Source of the DNA: Spirochaetaceae bacterium
GTDB taxonomy: Bacteria > Spirochaetota > Spirochaetia > Treponematales > Breznakiellaceae
NCBI GenBank assembly: GCA_031256815.1
Contig: JAIRPU010000079.1
Span: 1-9,576 of the forward strand
Direction of reading: 5' to 3'
Length of the DNA stretch: 9,576 nucleotides
Positions 1 through 6,214 of the stretch are shown one piece after another; the first letter of the stretch is position 1; each line of letters begins with the position of its first letter. The translations under genes were made by a program, and so were the position numbers. The notes below the pieces were generated by a model. That model worked only from the letters and a program-made list of their open reading frames with translations. It had not been told where the DNA came from and ran no database searches.

Positions 1-1
1 G

Positions 2-37
2 GCGTGGGTATGCTTTGCCGGCAAAGCATAACCACGC
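2..37. repeat. Near-perfect 18-bp inverted repeat (hairpin)
   Basis: Arms at 2-19 and 20-37 are reverse complements with a single mismatch (G8 against A31) and no spacer. The centre reads GCTTTGCCGGCAAAGC. A run of C with one T follows at 38-50. No T-tract follows on either strand, so it is not a classical intrinsic terminator. The GCTTTGC core recurs in hairpins near the right edge of the window (9322-9328 and 9452-9458), which suggests one dispersed family. Confidence 0.8.
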
Positions 38-60
38 TCCCCCCCTCCCCGCGCCCGCTA

Positions 61-88
61 CGCAGCTTTTGCCGGAGGCAAAAATGCG
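61..88. repeat. Second small hairpin, GC-rich left-edge cluster
   Basis: TTTTGCC (67-73) pairs with GGCAAAA (77-83) around a GGA loop, and CGCA (61-64) can pair with TGCG (85-88) outside a small internal loop. It lies 23 bp after the first hairpin and shares its GCTTT(T)GCC core. The remaining bases to position 176 contain nothing I could assign. Confidence 0.6.
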
Positions 89-176
89 CCCCAAAAACTA
101 AACATGCCTATATTAAACCGTGCCGGTTCATCATTATTCTCTAATTCGGAATTTCTGGGCTGCCGGAGACGCGGCG

Positions 177-205
177 TTGTAATCTAAAATAAAATACGTT
201 AAATT
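177..205 (+). promoter_or_regulatory. Candidate promoter of the membrane protein gene
   Basis: A -35-like TTGTAA (177-182) and a -10-like TAAATT (200-205) are separated by exactly 17 bp. Only six bases separate the -10 hexamer from the ATG at 212, so transcription would be expected to begin at or next to the start codon. No Shine-Dalgarno is visible there. Each hexamer matches the consensus at four of six positions, so this is a plausible site, not a proven one. Confidence 0.35.
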
Positions 206-211
206 GGCACG

Positions 212-1498
212 ATGCAAATTAAGATATTAATAATCGCTTTAGTTTGCGCATTTACTCCGCCGGCGCTGTTCTGGATGGCGCGCACTGAATCTTCACCGGT
301 AATTTCCGGTTCAAAAGGTTATGCCGCGCTGGTTTTTGACCAGTCATGCGATGACGCCGAAATTTCCAGAAGGCTTAAAGAAGCAAAAATAAAAGGCGTT
401 ATTTCGGCGTCAGAACAAACCGTTTACCTCAATGTTTTTTCCGGTCTTAAAGAGCTTAGTCTTGATTCATGGTTTGACAATGTTGAATCTTATGACCCGC
501 GAAACGATGGTTACGCGGAAAAAGCGCTGGCCATATTTGTAAACAAAGGCAAACGCAGGGTATTCATTCCGGCGGCGCAGATGTGGGCAGGCGGCGACCC
601 GGGAACGCGCTTTTCGCGCATTCTTGAAGGCATTGAATTTAAGCTTGACCTTCCCGATTACCGCGCCGCTTCCCCTGCCGGACTGATTGTATTTATCATT
701 TGCGCGGTTCTGTTTATTATGCTTGCAAGAAAAATCGGCAAAATAACAGGCGATTCATTTTTAAAATGGTATGCGGTTTTTTTGCTTCCCGCACTGGCGC
801 TGCTTTCGCGCGCCGGAACAGCCGGTTTTGCGCTTTGCGCGGCGCAGCTTGCAATGTTTCAAATTTTACGGCCTGCCGTTCTTCGCTTCATTACGGCGTT
901 TAGATTTTGCTCGCGTGAAGAAATACTACCAAGATTGATTCGTGAAATCCGTCCTAAAATCTTTAAAACAACGGTGCTTTTCGCAGTTATGGCGCTTATT
1001 TTATTTTTTTCGCCGGTGAGTATTAAAACCGCGCTTAGCGGTATTTTATGCGTTTTTTTTGCGTTTATAACGGCGGTTTGGGCCGAAGCGCGCCGCGGGA
1101 AAATTCCGGCGCGGGTGCGTTATATTTTTGTTCCAATTCAATCATCAGGCTACCATACCAGGCGCTTGCCTGCCCTGCCGCTGCCATTTTTGGCGGGCAT
1201 GGCGGCTTCGTTCATTATTGCGCTATTTAGCCCTGCCGGAGCGGTGTTGGAAACGCCCAGGATGCTTTTTGAATGGAATTCAGATGAAATCCCCTCTTAT
1301 GCCGATTTTGAGCGTCATTTTGAATTTCAAAATCAATTTGCGTATAAAAAGCTTGGAGGCGAAGAAGGCAAATACTTGCGCTATACTGCCGGAGAAAATG
1401 AACTGCTTAGCGTTGCAGATATTGAGGAAAATAAAAATGATTCAACAAAAACGCCGGAATGGACGCTTAAACCGCTTGCGGCCTTCCTTAAAAAATAA
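212..1498 (+). CDS. Conserved-looking polytopic membrane protein, unknown function
   Basis: I do not recognise this 428-residue protein. Residues 3-22 form an N-terminal hydrophobic segment (signal anchor or signal peptide). A soluble stretch follows at about 27-150, probably extracytoplasmic, with the motif DPRNDGYAEK at 95-104. A membrane domain at about 153-345 has hydrophobic segments near 153-172, 185-222, 252-268, 272-291 and 322-345. A hydrophilic tail of about 80 residues ends the protein. No lipobox, ATPase or known enzymatic motif is seen. ATG 212 is chosen because an in-frame stop lies at 200-202 and no other ATG intervenes. There is no Shine-Dalgarno; see the adjacent promoter call. 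The tag gene follows after 36 nt and is probably co-transcribed, but that gives no clue to function. The reading frame is open throughout and codon use looks like that of its neighbours, so it is a real gene. Confidence 0.85.
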   Translation: MQIKILIIALVCAFTPPALFWMARTESSPVISGSKGYAALVFDQSCDDAEISRRLKEAKIKGVISASEQTVYLNVFSGLKELSLDSWFDNVESYDPRNDGYAEKALAIFVNKGKRRVFIPAAQMWAGGDPGTRFSRILEGIEFKLDLPDYRAASPAGLIVFIICAVLFIMLARKIGKITGDSFLKWYAVFLLPALALLSRAGTAGFALCAAQLAMFQILRPAVLRFITAFRFCSREEILPRLIREIRPKIFKTTVLFAVMALILFFSPVSIKTALSGILCVFFAFITAVWAEARRGKIPARVRYIFVPIQSSGYHTRRLPALPLPFLAGMAASFIIALFSPAGAVLETPRMLFEWNSDEIPSYADFERHFEFQNQFAYKKLGGEEGKYLRYTAGENELLSVADIEENKNDSTKTPEWTLKPLAAFLKK

Positions 1499-1534
1499 GC
1501 GGATTTATACTTTATTAAATATTGCAAGGTAATT

Positions 1535-2116
1535 ATGAGTGAAGAAAAATTGATTCGATGTTCGTGGTGTGTTAAAGATAACGAATATATGCGTTATCAC
1601 GATGAAGAATGGGGCGTTCCGCTTAGGGACGGCAAAAAGCTTTTTGAGTTCCTTTTGCTGGACGGAGCGCAGGCGGGGCTTTCGTGGCTTACAATTCTAA
1701 AACGGCGGGAGGCCTACCGCGCCGCATTTGACGGATTTGATGTGGGAAAAATAGCGCGTTACGGTGAAGCCGATATAAACCGGCTTTTAAATGATAAAAG
1801 CATAATTCGTAATAAGCTTAAAATTGAATCCGCAATACAAAACGCGCGCGGCTATCTTAATTTTGAACGCAACTCCGTTCAGTTTTCGGATTGGCTTTGG
1901 GATTTTGTAGATGGAACTCCTGTTATTAATCATTTTAAAACACTGAAAGAGGTGCCTTCAGAAACGCCGCTTTCCATGAAAATATCAAAGGAATTAAAAC
2001 GGCGCGGGTTTAATTTTGTCGGCCCAACGATAATTTATTCGTTTATGCAGGCGGCAGGCATGGTAAACGACCATCTTGTGGATTGCTTCCGCTGGAAGGA
2101 ATTGAACGGCTCTTAA
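1535..2116 (+). CDS. tag: DNA-3-methyladenine glycosylase I (Tag)
   Basis: This is a cytoplasmic base-excision repair enzyme that removes 3-methyladenine from alkylated DNA, leaving an abasic site. The 193 residues match the Tag family from end to end: RCSWC at the N-terminus, YHDEEWGVP at 21-29, AGLSW at 47-51, and near the C-terminus FVGPTIIYSFMQAAGMVNDH. The four expected zinc ligands of E. coli Tag (Cys4, His17, His175, Cys179) correspond to C9, H22, H180 and C184. The residue matching E. coli Glu38, which contacts the base, is Asp43 here (LLLDGAQAGLSW), a conservative change. AAGG at 1526-1529 lies five bases before the ATG and is a clear ribosome binding site. The gene is 36 nt downstream of the membrane protein gene and probably shares its transcript. 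Confidence 0.96.
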   Translation: MSEEKLIRCSWCVKDNEYMRYHDEEWGVPLRDGKKLFEFLLLDGAQAGLSWLTILKRREAYRAAFDGFDVGKIARYGEADINRLLNDKSIIRNKLKIESAIQNARGYLNFERNSVQFSDWLWDFVDGTPVINHFKTLKEVPSETPLSMKISKELKRRGFNFVGPTIIYSFMQAAGMVNDHLVDCFRWKELNGS

Positions 2117-2155
2117 AAACCGGACTAACGCAGTCAATTTCAAATTGAAGCTGCA

Positions 2156-2223
2156 GCGCCCCGGACCGGCGCGCCTATATGGGCGGTTACGGTCGTATGA
2201 CGGGCGCAGGCTTTCGGTGCGCC
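2156..2223. repeat. Two GC-rich hairpins after tag
   Basis: The first, at 2156-2174, is GCGC-c-CCGG-a-CCGG-c-GCGC, eight pairs with one central mismatch. The second pairs GGCGCA (2203-2208) with TGCGCC (2218-2223) around a nine-base loop. They are weaker than the right-edge hairpins but similar in composition, and they sit directly before the minisatellite. Confidence 0.5.
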
Positions 2224-2250
2224 AACGCTATCCCGCGGCCCGCGCGTGCA

Positions 2251-2390
2251 AGTCTGTGTGTGAGGCCGCGGCCTGCGTGTGAGGCCTGCGTGTGCGCCCC
2301 AACGTGTGCGGCCTGTGTGTGCGGCCTGTGTGTGCGGCCTGCGTGTGCGGCCTGCGTGTGTAAGTCTGCGTGTGTAAGTCTGCGTGTGCG
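2251..2390. repeat. Imperfect 13-14 bp tandem repeat, G/T-rich
   Basis: About ten units run head to tail. The clearest are two identical units GCCTGTGTGTGCG at 2311-2323 and 2324-2336, then GCCTGCGTGTGCG (2337-2349), GCCTGCGTGTGTA (2350-2362), AGTCTGCGTGTGTA (2363-2376) and AGTCTGCGTGTGCG (2377-2390). Diverged units extend left to 2251 (AGTCTGTGTGTGAG). Within units purine and pyrimidine alternate over long runs (TGTGTGTGCG), a composition that can favour Z-DNA. Adjacent identical copies beside mutated ones suggest slippage or unequal recombination. It ends about 55 bp before the thrH start, so it could influence that promoter. Confidence 0.9.
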
Positions 2391-2430
2391 GCAGCTCGAC
2401 AAAACAGATTAAATAGCGCAATATGAATGT

Positions 2431-2434
2431 GGAG
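2431..2434 (+). promoter_or_regulatory. Ribosome binding site deciding the thrH start
   Basis: GGAG lies ten bases before ATG 2445. An upstream in-frame ATG at 2427 would place this site inside the coding region and add six residues not seen in the ThrH family, so 2445 is preferred. Confidence 0.7.
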
Positions 2435-2444
2435 ATTTAATTCA

Positions 2445-3053
2445 ATGAAGCTTGTATGTTTGGATTTGGAAGGCGTGCTTGTTCCTGAAATTTGGATAGC
2501 GTTTGCCGAAGCAACCGGAATCAGCGCATTAAGACGCACAACACGCGATGAACCGGATTATAATAAATTAATGGCTTACCGCCTTGCCATACTCGACGAA
2601 CACCGTTTAAAACTTTCTGACATTCAGCGGATAATAAGCGGAATGGAGCCGCTTGAAGGCGCGCTTTCGTTTTGTAATGCCCTGCGGGAACGCTGCCAGT
2701 TTGTAATACTTTCCGATACCTTTGAACAATTTGCAAAACCGCTTATGCAAAAGCTTGTTTATCCTGTTCTTTTTTGCAATACGCTGGAAGTTGATTCGTC
2801 GGGACGCATTTGCGCATGGCATTTACGCCAGACAGACGGAAAACGCCGCATGGTCGAAGCGTTTGCTTCGTGCAATATTGAGGTTTTTGCGGCGGGCGAT
2901 TCATTCAACGACCTTTCGATGATTCACGCGGCAAAAGCGGGCTGCCTTTTCCGCGCCCCAAAACAAATCTGCGCGGCAAATGCGGAAATTCCGCAAACGG
3001 AAAGCTACGCCGGACTGCTCGAACAAATAGATGCTTTTTTAAACGGAGTTTAA
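2445..3053 (+). CDS. thrH: Phosphoserine phosphatase / homoserine phosphotransferase ThrH
   Basis: This is a HAD-superfamily cytoplasmic enzyme. ThrH of Pseudomonas aeruginosa dephosphorylates phosphoserine and can transfer the phosphate to homoserine, linking serine and threonine synthesis. The 202 residues follow the family from the first to the last motif: motif I CLDLEGVLVPEIWIAFAE from residue 5 with nucleophile D7 and E9 (ThrH has Glu where most HAD phosphatases have a second Asp), motif II LSDT at 89-92, the lysine of motif III at K133, and motif IV AAGDSFNDLSM at 149-159. TTRDEPDY (32-39) and LRQ (127-129) are also typical of ThrH. The start at 2445 is set by GGAG at 2431-2434 and by family length. 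The TPR protein gene follows after 37 nt. No other serine or threonine pathway gene is present here. Confidence 0.95.
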   Translation: MKLVCLDLEGVLVPEIWIAFAEATGISALRRTTRDEPDYNKLMAYRLAILDEHRLKLSDIQRIISGMEPLEGALSFCNALRERCQFVILSDTFEQFAKPLMQKLVYPVLFCNTLEVDSSGRICAWHLRQTDGKRRMVEAFASCNIEVFAAGDSFNDLSMIHAAKAGCLFRAPKQICAANAEIPQTESYAGLLEQIDAFLNGV

Positions 3054-3078
3054 CTGTTTATGGCATAAAATACCTGCC

Positions 3079-3084
3079 GATAAT
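3079..3084 (+). promoter_or_regulatory. Candidate -10 element of the TPR protein gene
   Basis: GATAAT matches the -10 consensus at five of six positions and ends six bases before ATG 3091. No convincing -35 hexamer is seen upstream. The gene has no Shine-Dalgarno. The arrangement is like that before the genes at 212 and 4570. It could instead be chance AT-rich sequence, with this gene read from the thrH promoter. Confidence 0.3.
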
Positions 3085-3090
3085 AACAGC

Positions 3091-4473
3091 ATGAGTGTTT
3101 TGGTGCCAATTTTACTCGTTATTGTTTTGGTAATTTTTATCGCCATTGTCGGCGCATTTTTTGCCGGAAACATAAAACTGTTTTTGGAAAAAAGGGTTGT
3201 AAAAACAACAAAAAGCAAAACCAGTGAACAGGCGGACACAGAAGCAAATAAACGGCTTGCAAAAAATCCGCATGATGTTGGCGCTTTAACTTATTTTGGC
3301 AAGCGTTATTTTGACGAAAAAGACTGGATAAAAGCGTTTAAAACCTATTCCGTCCTTGCCGAAATTCCGTCCGCCGAAACCGGCATTGATGTTTTGAACA
3401 TAAATCTTAAAGCCGGAATATGCGCCATGCAGCTTGACAATTTTAAAGACGCGCGAAAATACCTTGTTGTTGCGCGCGCCCAAAACGAAAATAATGCCGA
3501 TGTAAACTATCAGCTTGGCTATCTTGAATTCTGCGAAGGTAATTATGAAAAAGCGTTAACTTTACTGCAAAAAGCATTAATAATAAAAAATGACGACCCT
3601 TCCGCGCTGCGAATTCTGGGGCATACGCTGTTCAAATTAAAACGGCCCAAAGAAGCGATGGAACACATTCGCAAGGCAATAGAATACGCGCCGGACGACA
3701 AAGAATCGCTTTTTACTCTTGCAGAATGTTATTCCGAAGCAGGGCAAAAAGAACAGGCAATTCGTATTTATTCGCATCTACAGGCTGAAGCCAAATGGGG
3801 CGCGGCGGCCTGTCTTGCCTCCGGTATTTTGCATAAGCAGAGGCATGAAGAAGATGCCGCAATAGTCGATTTTGAAAACGGATTAAAGCAGGAATCGCTT
3901 CCTGACGGTACCGCCGCGGCGTTAAACTATCAGCTTGCGCTTTCTTATATTGATAAACATGATATTTCAAACGCTTTTCGCTATCTTAATGCGGTCAAAG
4001 AGATAGATGACGATTATAAAGATATACAAGCGCTTATAGAAGAGTACCGCGAAATCAGCGCGAATTATAATTTGCAGGTATTCAGCATGGGGGCGCAGCC
4101 CGATTTTATAGCGTTGTGCCGTAAAATAGTTTTATCTTTTTTTCCAAAAGCGCGTGTAAAAATAAATAAAACGCAGCCAAGCGGGAACGACTGGGTAGAC
4201 ATTCTTACCGATGTTGATACGGCAAAATGGTCGCATATAGTTATGTTTCGTTTTATACGCGCGCATGGCACAATAGGCGAACTTGTTGTGCGCGATTTTC
4301 ATTCTCATCTTAAAGAGGCAAAAGCAGACAAGGGCATTTGTATTGGATTGAGCAACTACAGCGAAGAAGCCAAGCGTTTTACCGAAGCGCGCCTTATAGA
4401 CCTTATTGAACGCGAAAAATTATTGGCGCTTTTAAACAATATAGATACAAAAACAAAAGTCGCGGCGCAATAA
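3091..4473 (+). CDS. Membrane-anchored TPR protein with degenerate Mrr-like domain
   Basis: The protein has 460 residues. Residues 3-25 are one strongly hydrophobic segment with no charge before it and basic residues after it (K29, K34, R35, K38), so the rest should lie in the cytoplasm. Tetratricopeptide-like helical pairs run from about 64 to 310; the clearest are 138-171 (NYEKALTLLQKAL), 171-204 (AMEHIRKAIEYAPDD), 205-236 and 277-310. Residues about 335-448 resemble the Mrr-type restriction endonuclease fold: DWVDIL (367-372) at the position of the catalytic GGVD, then IVMFRF (383-388) where Mrr has VQCKR, then KADKGICIGLSNYSEEAKRF (411-430) and LIDLIEREKLLALL, both very close to the Mrr C-terminal part. 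The Gln and Lys of the QxK motif are replaced by M385 and R387, so cleavage is unlikely. Nucleic-acid binding or a structural role is my inference. The gene lies between thrH (37 nt) and folE2 (96 nt). Confidence 0.85.
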   Translation: MSVLVPILLVIVLVIFIAIVGAFFAGNIKLFLEKRVVKTTKSKTSEQADTEANKRLAKNPHDVGALTYFGKRYFDEKDWIKAFKTYSVLAEIPSAETGIDVLNINLKAGICAMQLDNFKDARKYLVVARAQNENNADVNYQLGYLEFCEGNYEKALTLLQKALIIKNDDPSALRILGHTLFKLKRPKEAMEHIRKAIEYAPDDKESLFTLAECYSEAGQKEQAIRIYSHLQAEAKWGAAACLASGILHKQRHEEDAAIVDFENGLKQESLPDGTAAALNYQLALSYIDKHDISNAFRYLNAVKEIDDDYKDIQALIEEYREISANYNLQVFSMGAQPDFIALCRKIVLSFFPKARVKINKTQPSGNDWVDILTDVDTAKWSHIVMFRFIRAHGTIGELVVRDFHSHLKEAKADKGICIGLSNYSEEAKRFTEARLIDLIEREKLLALLNNIDTKTKVAAQ

Positions 4474-4510
4474 GGCCGGCGGCCATCTTCCACCGAAAAT
4501 TATCCGGTTG

Positions 4511-4562
4511 TTGACAAAATGCGTTTATCTGCCTTGACATGAATAAGACTTGGGTTTAGATT
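4511..4562 (+). promoter_or_regulatory. Candidate folE2 promoter with two TTGACA boxes
   Basis: Perfect TTGACA hexamers lie at 4511-4516 and 4534-4539, 23 bp apart. The second is followed after exactly 17 bp by TAGATT (4557-4562; four of six to the -10 consensus). Seven bases later is ATG 4570, so the transcript would begin at or next to the start codon. The first box has no good -10 partner. The gap after the TPR gene also holds the short palindrome GGCCGGCGGCC (4473-4483 region), but no T-run that would make it a terminator. Confidence 0.5.
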
Positions 4563-4569
4563 GTTTGCG

Positions 4570-5364
4570 ATGATTGACGTTCAGAAAGTGGACGAGGGAC
4601 GCGGCGTAAGGCTTGAACGTGTTGGAATCAAGCGCTTGCACTACCCCATTCGTCTGCTTGTAAAGGGCGAAAACGACTATCAAACGCCTGTCGCGACGAT
4701 AGAACTTTCTGTTGAAGTGCCTGCCAATATCAGGGCAACGCACATGAGCCGTTTTACGCGGCTTGTTCACCGCTACAAAGACGCCATCCAGGGGCAGCGC
4801 TTTATTGAAATTCTAAAAGAAATGCGCAATGAACTTGAATCGCCATCGGCCTTTGCGGTTTTTTCTTTTCCGTATTATCTGGAAAAAACGGCGCCTGTCT
4901 CGCGTGAGGCAAGCTTAATGGAGTATTTGTGCGAATTGCATGGAACATCGGCAGAGGGTAACGACGCTCTTTATTTAAGCGTAACGGTACCGGTAACCAC
5001 GCTCTGCCCCTGTTCAAAAGCAATTTCCGAAATGGGAGCGCATAATCAACGGGCGGACGTAACTGTAAAAGCCAATGTTTCAAAAGAGTTTTTGTGGATA
5101 GAAGACATTATAAAAGCGGTTGAAGATTCGGCCTCGTCTCCGCTTTATGCTGTTTTAAAGCGTGTTGACGAAAAATACGTTACAGAACAGGCGTATAAAA
5201 ATCCTTTGTTTGTTGAAGATGTAGTGCGCGAAGTATATTTAAGAATAGAAAAACTTTACAAGAACAAGGCGCACTGCGATTTTTCTATAGAGTGCGAAAG
5301 TTACGAATCTATACATAATCATAACGCATTTGCCGCTACGCATTACCAGGGCGCAAAAAAATAA
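4570..5364 (+). CDS. folE2: GTP cyclohydrolase IB (FolE2)
   Basis: FolE2 converts GTP to 7,8-dihydroneopterin triphosphate, the first step of folate synthesis and of the queuosine precursor route. It stands in for the zinc enzyme FolE and works with other metals. The 264 residues carry the family landmarks: RGVRLERVGIKRLHYPI near the N-terminus, THMSRF (57-62), CPCSK (146-150) with the catalytic/metal Cys, GAHNQR (156-161) with H158, E216 in a helix, and ESIHNHNAFA (246-255). ATG 4570 is chosen because FolE2 proteins commonly begin close to this point (MIDVQK). TTG 4561 in the same frame would add only three residues and overlaps the predicted -10. No Shine-Dalgarno is seen. The racemase-like gene follows after 21 nt, so the two are likely one operon. 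No other folate or queuosine gene is in the window. Confidence 0.96.
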   Translation: MIDVQKVDEGRGVRLERVGIKRLHYPIRLLVKGENDYQTPVATIELSVEVPANIRATHMSRFTRLVHRYKDAIQGQRFIEILKEMRNELESPSAFAVFSFPYYLEKTAPVSREASLMEYLCELHGTSAEGNDALYLSVTVPVTTLCPCSKAISEMGAHNQRADVTVKANVSKEFLWIEDIIKAVEDSASSPLYAVLKRVDEKYVTEQAYKNPLFVEDVVREVYLRIEKLYKNKAHCDFSIECESYESIHNHNAFAATHYQGAKK

Positions 5365-5385
5365 TTATGGCGCTTGTAAAAACAA

Positions 5386-6213
5386 ATGGCGCATAGGATT
5401 ATTGTTGCAAATCCTGCGGGAAATATTACGGCGCTTGTACCGGAAGGTTTAAGTTTTAACAGGGAAGAAAGAGCGGCGTTTTCCGCCAGACTGCTCTCCG
5501 GCGGCAGATTTAAAATTGAGCAGGCCGGATTTATAATTAAGCCGGATTCGGAAGGCAGTTTATGGAAACTGGAAATGTCCGGCGGTGAGTTTTGCGGAAA
5601 CGCCGCGCGCTGCTTTGCGCTTTACGCCGCCTGCGAGGAAGGCCGCAAAAAAAATGTTATGCCGGAAGAAATTTCTGTTATGATAAGCGGCTGTAAACAG
5701 CCATTGAAGGCCTTTGTTAAATTAAAAGAAGAGACAGGCGTTTTTGTGGAAGGAAGCGCTTCAATTTTAATGCCGCTGCCCAAACGCTGTTTTAACATGA
5801 ACTTTGAAGGCGCTTCGCTGCCCGTATTTGAATTTGAAGGCATAACGCATATTATTGCCAAAGCGCTTGAATTGCCGGAAAACAAAGAAGAAAGAAGGGC
5901 GCTGTTTTTTTATATAGCAAAAAAGTTTGAAGCGGAATACGGCAGCCCGAATGCGCTTGGCGTTATGTTTTTTTTAAAAGAGATGATGATTCCTGCTGTA
6001 TACGTATATGACGGTAAATCGTTTGTATTTGAATCGAGCTGCGGTTCGGGGACTGCGGCATACGCGGCATATTGCGCTTTGGAGCAGGGAATTGGCAAAG
6101 TTTACGTTGAACAGCCTGGAGGCGCAATAGAGGGTTCTGTGTCAAAACAAAACGGCAGAATAAAAAAAATCAGCATAGGCGGCAAAATAACGCTTGAACA
6201 AACGCAATTTTAA
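5386..6213 (+). CDS. DapF-superfamily racemase/epimerase, CntK-like
   Basis: This is a 275-residue cofactor-independent racemase of the diaminopimelate epimerase fold. The two catalytic cysteines are present, C70 in GGEFCGNAARC and C219 in SSCGSGTAAYAA, in the two expected half-domains. The rest departs from DapF: residues 8-18 read ANPAGNITALV instead of the usual GxGNDF signature, the NxDGS stretch before the first Cys is absent, and SGC (101-103) and VEQPGG (241-246) are present. These features agree with my memory of staphylococcal CntK histidine racemase (NPSGNMTILV, MSGNEFCGNA, ENSCGSGTA, VHQPGG). The substrate is unknown, and histidine is the first guess. ATG 5386 has no Shine-Dalgarno but lies 21 nt after folE2, so it is probably expressed with it. 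An ATG at 5367 is in another frame and stops after nine codons. The stop is one base from the convergent smc stop. It could still be an odd DapF. Confidence 0.8.
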   Translation: MAHRIIVANPAGNITALVPEGLSFNREERAAFSARLLSGGRFKIEQAGFIIKPDSEGSLWKLEMSGGEFCGNAARCFALYAACEEGRKKNVMPEEISVMISGCKQPLKAFVKLKEETGVFVEGSASILMPLPKRCFNMNFEGASLPVFEFEGITHIIAKALELPENKEERRALFFYIAKKFEAEYGSPNALGVMFFLKEMMIPAVYVYDGKSFVFESSCGSGTAAYAAYCALEQGIGKVYVEQPGGAIEGSVSKQNGRIKKISIGGKITLEQTQF

Positions 6214-6214
6214 T

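Larger units (their letters stand above)
2117..2444. other. Gene-free spacer with GC-rich hairpins and minisatellite
   Basis: About 330 bp between tag and thrH hold no credible gene. From left to right it contains a small palindrome TCAATTTCAAATTGA (2135-2149), two GC-rich hairpins (2156-2223), a G/T-rich tandem repeat (2251-2390), and the short AT-rich leader of thrH with its ribosome binding site. Long open frames on both strands here are a by-product of a repeat without stop codons whose unit is not a multiple of three. No terminator with a T-run was found after tag. Confidence 0.8.

Noticed and set aside
2..37. Intrinsic terminator
   Set aside because: The stem is strong, but neither strand has a T-run after it; the same is true of the right-edge hairpins.
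2427..2444. Earlier ATG start for thrH
   Set aside because: It would place the GGAG ribosome binding site inside the gene and add residues absent from the ThrH family.
2140..2539. Several overlapping open frames on both strands across the minisatellite
   Set aside because: They translate to low-complexity repeats (TQAAHTGRTHRP-like), exist in many frames at once, and arise because the repeat has no stop codons and a unit length that is not a multiple of three.
5367..5396. Nine-codon open frame ATGGCGCTTGTAAAA... between folE2 and the racemase gene
   Set aside because: It is too short to support, has no ribosome binding site, and overlaps the racemase start in another frame; it may be chance.
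5386..6213. Straightforward DapF annotation
   Set aside because: The catalytic cysteines fit the superfamily, but the GxGNDF and NxDGS signatures of diaminopimelate epimerase are missing.
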